Below are positions 1 through 5,691 of a stretch of DNA of 6,055 nt, one piece after another. Each line of letters opens with the position of its first letter. Position 1 is the first letter of the stretch. Below the pieces are notes generated by a model, which had not been told where the DNA came from, ran no database searches, and saw nothing but the letters and a program-made list of their open reading frames with translations. Position numbers and translations under genes: made by a program. This DNA comes from Bacteroidales bacterium (GTDB lineage: Bacteria; Bacteroidota; Bacteroidia; Bacteroidales; GCA-2748055), in NCBI GenBank assembly GCA_029934875.1, contig JAOZLK010000297.1, positions 1 to 6,055 of the forward strand. Reading direction: 5' to 3'.

Positions 1-126
1 CTACCTGCATTCAACAGTGGATGTGGGTATTCTGCTGCCCCTTTCCGACTTTTCGTCATAGACCAGAACAACATCTCTGCCGCCGGTATCGAGGTCGGCC
101 AGTGTGAAGTCGGTATTATGAAGAAA
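1..126 (-). pseudogene. C-terminal remnant of an unidentified protein
   Basis: Read on the minus strand, this stretch is open from about position 126 to a TAG stop at 3-1. It has a strongly coding-like codon pattern, rich in GNN codons and in C or G at third positions, and more GC-rich than the DNA to its right. The peptide includes DFTLADLDTGG, RDVVLVYDEKS and ends SRIPTSTVECR. A TGA stop at 129-127 closes the frame upstream and there is no credible start codon, so this looks like a tail cut off from its 5' part by a junction near 114-126. I do not recognise the family. The plus-strand frame starting at base 1 is also open, so strand is a judgement based on codon pattern. An accidental open frame remains possible. 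Confidence 0.35.
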
Positions 127-203
127 TCACTGAAATCAATCCTGATAATGAAAGTGGAAAAGCAAAACTTGATTCCCTCAATGTATTGATCGGTGACAAG
201 TAA
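108..203 (+). pseudogene. C-terminal remnant, TPR-like tail
   Basis: A plus-strand frame ending at TAA (201-203) reads YYEEITEINPDNESGKAK followed by LDSLNVLIGDK. The pattern of aromatic-rich helix, then I-x-P-D-N, then a second helix, is the usual look of a terminal tetratricopeptide repeat (a helix ending in xxINPDN, then K-x-x-L). An in-frame TGA at 105-107 closes it upstream and no start codon is available, so only about 30 codons remain. It abuts and slightly overlaps the minus-strand remnant to its left, which suggests two unrelated gene ends were joined here. The parent gene cannot be named. Another frame through the same bases starts with ATG at 118 and runs 23 codons, but it reads less like a protein. 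Confidence 0.4.
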
Positions 204-259
204 TTAACTTAAAAACGCACGCAAACAAAAGTTGGTGACATAAATGTTCCAGACAAATT
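204..259. other. Short AT-rich spacer between remnants, possible mobile-element scar
   Basis: These bases separate the TPR-like tail from the point where SSB homology ends. They code for nothing recognisable: the SSB frame runs on for 16 meaningless codons and stops at 211-209. The word GGTGACA occurs at 192-198, just outside, and again at 234-240, with a further CAGACA at 250-255. TTGGTGACAT (232-241) recurs exactly at 3391-3400. Repeated TGTCA/TGACA words are typical of the ends of some insertion sequences (the IS21 family among them), so a decayed element end is possible, but no terminal repeats or target duplication could be defined. Confidence 0.2.
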
Positions 260-430
260 AACGATCTGGTGCCGGTCCGTTTTCGACACCTCCTCCCCTT
301 CCTTGTTCTTGTAGAATTCATTAGTTGCCAGCGGGAAGTTGGTCACAAAAGCCTCACTATCGCGTTCAGATACCCTGGGAACTTCACCCACGTTTCCGAC
401 GAGGGTCACCCTGTTTACTCCGTATTTCAT
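260..430 (-). pseudogene. ssb: Truncated single-stranded DNA-binding protein (SSB)
   Basis: From ATG at 430-428 the minus strand encodes a clear SSB N-terminus of the OB-fold type: VNRVTLVGNVGEVPRV (residues 5-20), then NFPLATNEFYKNKEGEEVSK (31-50), then TDRHQIV (51-57). In the family the corresponding stretches read NKVILIGNLG, ATNE-Y-K and TEWHRIV. After residue 57 the match ends: the next residues bear no relation to the expected V-W/F-G-K-L-A segment, and the frame stops 16 codons later. A normal SSB is roughly 110-180 residues, so more than half of the protein, including the rest of the OB fold and the acidic tail, is missing. The conserved Trp of TEWH is Arg here (codon CGG at 274-272, one base from TGG), a further sign of decay. 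It is almost certainly non-functional. Confidence 0.75.
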
Positions 431-485
431 AATAGTAAGATTTGCTTACATGGCTTAATGTGATGAGGGGTGGAGAGATCGCTTA

Positions 486-509
486 GTGAGCCTCTGAATT
501 CAGGCTCAT
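486..509. repeat. Inverted repeat (hairpin) upstream of the kinase
   Basis: TGAGCCT at 487-493 pairs perfectly with AGGCTCA at 502-508, with an 8-nt loop that includes GAATTC. A G-T pair extends the stem to 8 bp. No T-run follows on either strand, so it is not a typical intrinsic terminator. It lies about 130 bp before the kinase start and about 60 bp upstream of the SSB start on the other strand. It could be an operator, a remnant terminator, or chance. Confidence 0.4.
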
Positions 510-570
510 CAATTGACTCAGGTGCATATATTCAGTAACTTAGGAGAAGTTGAAAATAAATTACATTTCC

Positions 571-602
571 TTGACAATTGGCTGAATAGATTTTTCTAAA
601 AT
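571..602 (+). promoter_or_regulatory. Possible promoter for the two-component operon
   Basis: TTGACA (571-576) is a perfect sigma70-like -35 word, but the best following AT box, TAAAAT (597-602), lies 20 bp away, longer than ideal. Within the same stretch TAGATTTT (587-594) matches the Bacteroidota -7 consensus TAnnTTTG at all but the last base, although no TTTG-type -33 element sits at the usual 19-21 bp before it. Start sites would fall roughly 30-45 nt before the kinase ATG. Confidence 0.25.
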
Positions 603-640
603 AGTATTACTTATTATTCGGTCAGATTAAACAAGAAAGG

Positions 641-2701
641 ATGGGACTGTTTTCAAGCGTGTTAAGCAGGAAAAGAGGAGTTATCTTTTTTGTAGTCGCC
701 TTCATGTTACCACTTTTTTTTGTGGTGGGAGTAAGCATTGATACCTTTTCGAAACGGCAAAAAACAACCCGGAATCTATTAGAATCTAATCTTTGGCTCT
801 CAGGACGATCAGCCCTGGATCAAATGGAGACACAATTCATTGAAATAGAGAATAAATGGTTGAAGGAGGAATATTTCAGTAATATACTATTAATCGACAG
901 CCTTAAGCAAATTGGCACAAGCCCCGACATGTTTCTCATTGATCAGCAGTTTCAGATTGTATATCCTGAAACTGCTGAAGAGAAGCATCGTTATTTATTA
1001 ACTTACAACAGAAGCTGGAATTCCGATTACAGAAAGTATATGGGCATGGCAGAGTCAGAAGAACTTGCCAGGCGAAGTTATTCGAAGGCCGCTCAGCATT
1101 ACCAAACGAGTCTTGGTTTGGCTAAAACAACTCAACAAGAAGCCCTGGCAATTGAAGGGGTGGCCCGATCTAACATGGCTGGTCAAAATTACCAGCTGGC
1201 TATCCGGTATTATCAATTGCTCAAGAATGAATACAGCCAGATTGGAAATTTGGGCGGACACCCTTATGGCATTTCTGCACCGCTTCAGCTTTACACGATC
1301 GGAACTCTCATCGGGGACGAGGTTTTTGGTCCTGATTCTTTGCTCATAACCTACCAGATGATAAAGGATGGGGATTGGTTGATCAGCTCCTCTTCATATT
1401 TCTTTTTTAAAGCAGAATTTGAATCTATTTTAAAGATTGACATTGAATCAGGAGAATCCAGATTTGAAAGAATCCTGAAATTCAATCAGTTTCTGGGCAG
1501 CTTTATAATCCCGGCCATAAAGGAAAGATCCGAATTTTCAGAATTTAACAAAGCCGTTGAAATAAAGAGGACTTATATGCAGACCGATGATGCCCAATAC
1601 CTCATTTGCTTCAAAGAGATGCAAATCCCTCGGTCTGACAAGCTCTGTTTTGGAGGAATTTGCTGGAACCTGGACACTGTTATTACCACCATTTTTTTTT
1701 CTTTACTAGCGGATATGACTGCAGAAACAGGACTGGACTTTCTGTTGGTTAACAGCAATAATATAAATCTCTCAACTGGTGAAGCTGCACAAATACCTGA
1801 AGAATCTCTCACCCTATCATTCAGTAATATTCCATTTCCCTGGACTCTTGTCGCTATCCAGCCCGGATATAAAAAACTCGAATCAGATGTGAGAATCCAA
1901 CTGATTATCTACGGCTTGCTAGTTGTTATTATCATTATACTCATGCTTTTTGGCGCTTTCGTGCTGCTGCGTGATATCAGCCGGGAAACGGATTCGATGC
2001 GTCTTCAAACAGAATTTGTACATAATGTTTCACATGAGTTGAAGACCCCCTTAAGCCTGATCCGTCTGTATGGGGAAACATTGCTACTCAAAGAACACCT
2101 GCCTGAAGCCGACCGCAAAGAGGGGCTACAGATCATTACCAAAGAGAGTGAACGCCTTTCATATATGATCAATAACATTCTGGATTTCTCCAAAATAGAA
2201 ATGGGTCGGAAGGAGTTCGACCTGAAACCCGGAAACCTGGCAGAAGTTGTTATAAATACCCTGAATTCATACCGCTACCACTTTGTAAAGAAAGGCTTCA
2301 TAATTGAAGAAGACATCGACCAGGATATCCCCATGGTTTTATTTGACAAAATTGCCGTGGAAGGAATCCTGATCAATCTGTTTAGCAATGCGATAAAATT
2401 CTCAAATAATATTAAGAGAATAATGGTGAAATTAAAAAACAAGCCTGAAGTAATTAGTTTAATGGTGGCTGACAATGGGATCGGAATTCCTGCGAATGAG
2501 CTCTCAAATATTTTTAACCGTTTTTATCGGGTGAAAAATTCTGCTGATTTTGAAACCAGCGGTAGTGGTTTAGGACTAACCCTGGTCAAACATGTAATAG
2601 ATGCACATGGGTGGAAGATCGACGTTGAAAGCACACCTGGACAGGGTAGTATTTTTTCCATATTTATTCCACCTGATGCGAATGAGGAGGGGCTAAAATG
2701 A
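641..2701 (+). CDS. Membrane sensor histidine kinase with a large extracytoplasmic TPR-like domain
   Basis: This is a 686-aa transmembrane sensor kinase expected to autophosphorylate and pass phosphate to the regulator encoded next door. Residues ~13-33 form the first membrane helix and ~417-443 the second, enclosing an extracytoplasmic region of nearly 380 residues. That region contains a helical, TPR-like stretch (~138-200, with SKAAQHYQTSLGLAK and NYQLAIRYYQLLKNEY), a Cys pair in CFGGIC (336 and 341), and a membrane-proximal part with IPFPWTLVAIQPGY. The cytoplasmic core is complete: H-box VSHELKTP with phospho-acceptor His465, N-box with Asn579 and Asn583, G1 DNGIGIP (611-617), F-box FNRFYR (625-630) and G2 GSGLGL (641-646). 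There is no HAMP or PAS domain between TM2 and the H-box, only a short linker. The ATG at 641 is chosen because it sits just before the positively charged pre-TM segment. The 3' end overlaps the regulator start by 4 bp. The ligand is unknown. Confidence 0.93.
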   Translation: MGLFSSVLSRKRGVIFFVVAFMLPLFFVVGVSIDTFSKRQKTTRNLLESNLWLSGRSALDQMETQFIEIENKWLKEEYFSNILLIDSLKQIGTSPDMFLIDQQFQIVYPETAEEKHRYLLTYNRSWNSDYRKYMGMAESEELARRSYSKAAQHYQTSLGLAKTTQQEALAIEGVARSNMAGQNYQLAIRYYQLLKNEYSQIGNLGGHPYGISAPLQLYTIGTLIGDEVFGPDSLLITYQMIKDGDWLISSSSYFFFKAEFESILKIDIESGESRFERILKFNQFLGSFIIPAIKERSEFSEFNKAVEIKRTYMQTDDAQYLICFKEMQIPRSDKLCFGGICWNLDTVITTIFFSLLADMTAETGLDFLLVNSNNINLSTGEAAQIPEESLTLSFSNIPFPWTLVAIQPGYKKLESDVRIQLIIYGLLVVIIIILMLFGAFVLLRDISRETDSMRLQTEFVHNVSHELKTPLSLIRLYGETLLLKEHLPEADRKEGLQIITKESERLSYMINNILDFSKIEMGRKEFDLKPGNLAEVVINTLNSYRYHFVKKGFIIEEDIDQDIPMVLFDKIAVEGILINLFSNAIKFSNNIKRIMVKLKNKPEVISLMVADNGIGIPANELSNIFNRFYRVKNSADFETSGSGLGLTLVKHVIDAHGWKIDVESTPGQGSIFSIFIPPDANEEGLK
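2684..2692 (+). promoter_or_regulatory. Ribosome binding site of the response regulator
   Basis: A purine run containing GGAGG (2686-2690) lies 7 nt before the ATG at 2698, inside the last codons of the kinase. It is the only strong Shine-Dalgarno-like site in front of a start codon in this window. Together with the overlapping ATGA it suggests coupled translation with the kinase. Confidence 0.6.
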
Positions 2702-3384
2702 AAGAAAAGATTCTGATTATTGAGGATGAAGAGGACCTGGTTAAAGGTTTAAGATTAAACCTGGTAGACGAAGGCTATGAGGTGGATTATGCCTTGAACG
2801 GAAAAGAAGGGTTGAGAAAAGCCCTGAAAGAAAAACCGGACCTGATTCTGCTCGACATCATGTTACCCGGGATGAATGGATTAGAGATCTGTAAGGAGCT
2901 ACGCCAACATAAGATGGACATCCCCATTTTGATGCTTACTGCGAAAGGAGAAGAGATAGATAAAGTGATTGGCCTTGAGATAGGTGCTGATGATTATATT
3001 TCGAAACCATTTAGCATCCGGGAACTTCTGGCCAGAGTTAAAGCACACCTCCGGAGAGAAAATCGGGGTGGTGAGACAGTACCGGAAGTGGTTCGGCTGG
3101 AATCCCTGAAAATTGACTTCGGGCATTACAAAGTCATCCGTAAGGACGATGAGATCGACCTTACATCCCTGGAAGCAGATATCTTACGCCATTTGATCGG
3201 ACAGGATGGAAGGGTGGTATCCCGGGATGACCTGCTGGATAAAATATGGGGCTATGAAAAGTTCCCAACCACCAGGACCATTGACAATCATATTCTGAAA
3301 CTCCGAAAGAAAATCGAAATTGATCCGAACCATCCCCGCCATATCCTTACAGTATATGGAGGAGGATATCGTTTTGTGTATTAG
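2698..3384 (+). CDS. OmpR/PhoB-family DNA-binding response regulator
   Basis: This 228-aa protein is a transcription regulator of normal length for its family. The N-terminal receiver domain (~1-120) has the acidic pocket Glu9/Asp10, the phospho-acceptor Asp53 in LILLDIMLPG, the switch Thr81, and Lys103 in the SKPF motif. The C-terminal winged-helix domain (~130-228) shows LTSLEADILRHL, the recognition helix around TTRTIDNHILKLRKK (191-205) and the terminal GGGYRFVY wing. All key residues are present, so it should be active and phosphorylated by the upstream kinase. Its start overlaps the kinase stop (ATGA), the usual arrangement for a cognate pair. It probably binds direct repeats, as relatives do. 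The gap directly downstream, with three GACA words, is a place to look for such a site. The regulon is not determinable from sequence, so no specific gene name is given. Confidence 0.96.
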   Translation: MKEKILIIEDEEDLVKGLRLNLVDEGYEVDYALNGKEGLRKALKEKPDLILLDIMLPGMNGLEICKELRQHKMDIPILMLTAKGEEIDKVIGLEIGADDYISKPFSIRELLARVKAHLRRENRGGETVPEVVRLESLKIDFGHYKVIRKDDEIDLTSLEADILRHLIGQDGRVVSRDDLLDKIWGYEKFPTTRTIDNHILKLRKKIEIDPNHPRHILTVYGGGYRFVY

Positions 3385-3392
3385 TTACTATT

Positions 3393-3430
3393 GGTGACAT
3401 TCTTTTACTTTTCGCTGACAATGGCGACAT
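3393..3430. repeat. Cluster of GACA direct repeats between the regulator and propeller genes
   Basis: GGTGACAT (3393-3400) is repeated as GGCGACAT (3423-3430), exactly 30 bp later, with CTGACAAT (3415-3422) between them. The GACA cores lie at 3396, 3417 and 3426, offsets of 21 and 9 bp. The cluster sits just upstream of a plausible -7 box for the propeller gene. It could be an operator with half-sites on one face of the helix, or the end of a decayed insertion sequence. The sequence alone does not decide. Confidence 0.35.
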
Positions 3431-3440
3431 GTAGTTTACA

Positions 3441-3448
3441 TAGGTTTG
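3441..3448 (+). promoter_or_regulatory. Bacteroidota-type -7 promoter element
   Basis: TAGGTTTG matches the known Bacteroidota consensus TAnnTTTG exactly. The -33 region about 20 bp upstream is only a weak match (TTTTCG around 3409-3414). The implied transcript would start near 3453-3456, giving a leader of about 30 nt before the ATG at 3484. This would let the propeller gene be transcribed separately from the two-component operon. Confidence 0.4.
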
Positions 3449-3483
3449 TATAGTGAAATACTTAAACAAATTCCGTAACAATC

Positions 3484-5595
3484 ATGAAAACAAAACTTTT
3501 CTTCCTACTGGTTCTCCTCCTGGCAACAATCCAAACTTCCATAGCCTTCCAGGAAAAACAGGATCATGAAGTACTTTTTGAGAAAGCTATGTACACCATG
3601 GAAACCAAAGCGGACTTGAAAGAAGCCATCTCCCTGTTTGAGTTGCTGATTAATACCTATCCCAACGAAAAAGAATATGTCGCCAAAGCATTATTCTATG
3701 AGGGAATGTGTTATGAAAAACTGGGGAATATAGAAGCCAGAAAATATTACGAAAAAGTAATTAATGATTATTCTGACCAATCCGAATTGGTACAATTGGC
3801 TCAAATAAGTTTAAAACGCGTATTGACATTAGAAAAACCGACTGATGTTCAACTTGCCAGTGTACTGCCTGAGGACCTAACTATCATTAATCTGTACGAT
3901 AAAGGATCAAGCGTAATAAAAGGCACAATGGTCGAGAATTCTTCTCTTTCTCCCGACGGAACTAAAATAGTGGGTGTTGATTATTCCGACGGTCAGAATA
4001 TCGCTGTATATGACCGATTGTCCAAACAGATTCAAAAGATCACCCAATATGAATGGTTAACTGAACCTGTAGGATGGACCTATTATCCTTCCTGGTCTCC
4101 TGATGGAAAAGAAATTGTCTATATGTTCTCAGACTACAACAATTATGAGCTTCAAGTCTCCACCCTGGAGGGAAAGACCCGCACCCTCCTTAGAAACGAA
4201 TCCAATGCAGGGCAAATTATTCCAAGACAGTGGTCACAGGACGGATGTAACATTTTAACGTTTAAACAGGATAGCAGTGGATTTTATACAATAGGCCTGG
4301 TATCAGCAAAGGAAGGTTCTTTTAAAGTACTGCATAAGACCCAATGGAAATCTGAGCTTATTGAAGGCAATGCTTCTTTATCACCGGATGGAAAGTTTGT
4401 TGTTTTCTCGGACGGACAAAAAGATAAATTGGATCTATTCATCATTGATACTGAAGGAGGAACAGCGACCATATTGAGTGACCATCCTACCAATGAACTG
4501 GACCCACTATGGTCACCTGATGGAAAGCATATTGTGTTTATTAGAGAAACCAAGGGCGGATCATTCCTGTACGCAATAGAGATGACAGAAGGAAAGCCTG
4601 CAGGGTCGCCATTCCTGATCAGGGAAGGCATGCAAAATGTTAATTTAGCAAATTGGACGGAGAATGGTATTCATTACAATTTATGGGTTGATATTCATGA
4701 TATCCATACCCTTCGGCTGAATCCGGAAACAGGCATTCCTTCTGGAGAACCGAAACCTCTTGATTATACTCCCACCGGATCCAATATCAGTCCGGTTTGG
4801 TCGCACGATGGAGAATATCTTGCATTTGTCTCATATGAAGATAAACATGAGGTGGTTATACTACCTGTAGATGGTGGGGAAACACGCCATTACAGCATTC
4901 CCAATCCTGAAGAATTTTGGAATCTTTCTGTGAGTGGCCTGCGATGGCTTCCTGATAACAGTGGGGTGAGTCTGACTGCCGAAGGGAGTATGGGAAACTC
5001 TTCCGCATACCGCCTTGATTTAACTACTGGTAAATGGCAGAACTGGCACCTCCCAATGAAGGGCTGGACGAGCATGGATTGGGGACCGGATGAAAACTCT
5101 TTCGTATATGCGGGATGGACACACATTGATACTGACGTAAATGCAGTGGATCCCGGACTGCATCAGTTCAATGTTATAACAGGAGAAACTCGAAATATCT
5201 TCCAGCCTGAACCCGCTGAATGGTATACCTTCAGAGGATTGAAGTTTTCCCGGGATTACAAAAAACTGACTTACATCTTTCAAGATTCAAAACTCATGGT
5301 ATTGGACCTCGAGTCGGGTGAAAGCAGGATGCTTGCTGAAAAATACTGGAGTCCAACTTTTTCTCCGGATGGTAAGAAGATACTCTCGTTCGGGCCATAT
5401 GAGGATGCAAAAACGACAGGTATAATTGTTTTCTCTCTCGACGGCGAAATTCTTCACCAGTATGATATAGCCCAGCATTTTACTTCAGGTACGAGAATCT
5501 CGCAATCGGACTGGTCACCTGACGGAAAACAGCTTGTTTTTATTACACGAGATATGAAGTACAAGACTTATTTGATGAAAAATGTTTTGAAATAA
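3484..5595 (+). CDS. Exported TPR and TolB-like beta-propeller (PD40) protein
   Basis: This 703-aa protein begins with a typical signal peptide (residues 1 to ~21: KTK, a hydrophobic run, then SIA before FQ), with no lipobox Cys, so it is probably periplasmic. Residues ~28-115 are helical with TPR-like character (DLKEAISLFELLINTYP, then ALFYEGMCYEKLGNIEARK), as in YbgF-type tol-pal repeats. The rest is a chain of about eleven propeller motifs of the form W/F-S-x-D-G-K-x-[ILV]-x-[FY], near residues 154, 203, 249, 298, 342, 438, 487, 532, 587, 625 and 676. Eleven exceeds the six or seven blades of one propeller, so two propellers are likely. No hydrolase domain follows; the protein ends right after the last motif. 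TolB-like propellers usually bind proteins or ligands. No catalytic role is visible. The ATG lacks a Shine-Dalgarno, but the signal peptide fixes the start. Confidence 0.9.
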   Translation: MKTKLFFLLVLLLATIQTSIAFQEKQDHEVLFEKAMYTMETKADLKEAISLFELLINTYPNEKEYVAKALFYEGMCYEKLGNIEARKYYEKVINDYSDQSELVQLAQISLKRVLTLEKPTDVQLASVLPEDLTIINLYDKGSSVIKGTMVENSSLSPDGTKIVGVDYSDGQNIAVYDRLSKQIQKITQYEWLTEPVGWTYYPSWSPDGKEIVYMFSDYNNYELQVSTLEGKTRTLLRNESNAGQIIPRQWSQDGCNILTFKQDSSGFYTIGLVSAKEGSFKVLHKTQWKSELIEGNASLSPDGKFVVFSDGQKDKLDLFIIDTEGGTATILSDHPTNELDPLWSPDGKHIVFIRETKGGSFLYAIEMTEGKPAGSPFLIREGMQNVNLANWTENGIHYNLWVDIHDIHTLRLNPETGIPSGEPKPLDYTPTGSNISPVWSHDGEYLAFVSYEDKHEVVILPVDGGETRHYSIPNPEEFWNLSVSGLRWLPDNSGVSLTAEGSMGNSSAYRLDLTTGKWQNWHLPMKGWTSMDWGPDENSFVYAGWTHIDTDVNAVDPGLHQFNVITGETRNIFQPEPAEWYTFRGLKFSRDYKKLTYIFQDSKLMVLDLESGESRMLAEKYWSPTFSPDGKKILSFGPYEDAKTTGIIVFSLDGEILHQYDIAQHFTSGTRISQSDWSPDGKQLVFITRDMKYKTYLMKNVLK

Positions 5596-5608
5596 GCTGC
5601 ATAAATTC

Positions 5609-5625
5609 ACCTCTTTAAGAGAGGT
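5609..5625 (+). terminator. Weak hairpin after the propeller gene
   Basis: ACCTCT (5609-5614) and AGAGGT (5620-5625) form a 6-bp stem around a 5-nt loop, beginning 13 nt after the stop codon. No T-run follows directly (the next bases are AAATAC), so it would be a poor intrinsic terminator. It may only stabilise the 3' end or allow read-through into the peptidase gene. Confidence 0.3.
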
Positions 5626-5691
5626 AAATACTATTGGGGATATTTTCATCTTTGCGATCTCATTTAATTTTTTTTATGAAACCCAACTAAA

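Larger units (their letters stand above)
431..640. other. Non-coding gap upstream of the kinase gene
   Basis: No protein-like frame is visible in these 210 bases, which lie between the divergent SSB remnant and the histidine kinase gene. They contain a small hairpin (486-509), a minor inverted repeat GTAAG/CTTAC (435-439 with 445-449), and an AT-rich run from about 545 to 635 that should contain the kinase promoter. The sequence AAAGG (636-640) directly abuts the kinase ATG, too close to act as a normal Shine-Dalgarno site. Confidence 0.5.

Noticed and set aside
269..463. Plus-strand open frame of 64 codons
   Set aside because: It runs antisense to the clearly recognisable SSB remnant and has no protein-like features of its own.
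578..596. Possible sigma54 site (TTGGC followed by T-rich sequence)
   Set aside because: The GC of the -12 element is absent at the required spacing.
1055..2475. Short frames on both strands inside the kinase gene
   Set aside because: They are shadows of a fully conserved histidine kinase reading frame.
4284..4631. Minus-strand open frame of 115 codons with repeated PSGDH-like motifs
   Set aside because: It is the complement of the propeller gene; the repeated motif is the antisense image of the SPDGK repeats, not a real protein.
4890..5478. Several minus-strand frames of 63-87 codons
   Set aside because: All lie within the propeller gene, overlap one another and lack domain signals or start contexts.
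3950..5530. Recurring CCTGATGGAAA-like words, considered as a DNA repeat or CRISPR-like array
   Set aside because: They encode the SPDGK core of successive propeller blades, are irregularly spaced and differ at synonymous positions, so they are protein repeats.
5641..5660. Promoter for the peptidase (CATCTTTG at 5647-5654)
   Set aside because: The T of the TA in the -7 consensus is C, and no -33 element is found at the proper distance, so it was not annotated.
5676..5690. ATG start for the peptidase or a leader peptide
   Set aside because: It reaches a stop after four codons and is out of frame with the peptidase; nothing suggests an attenuator.
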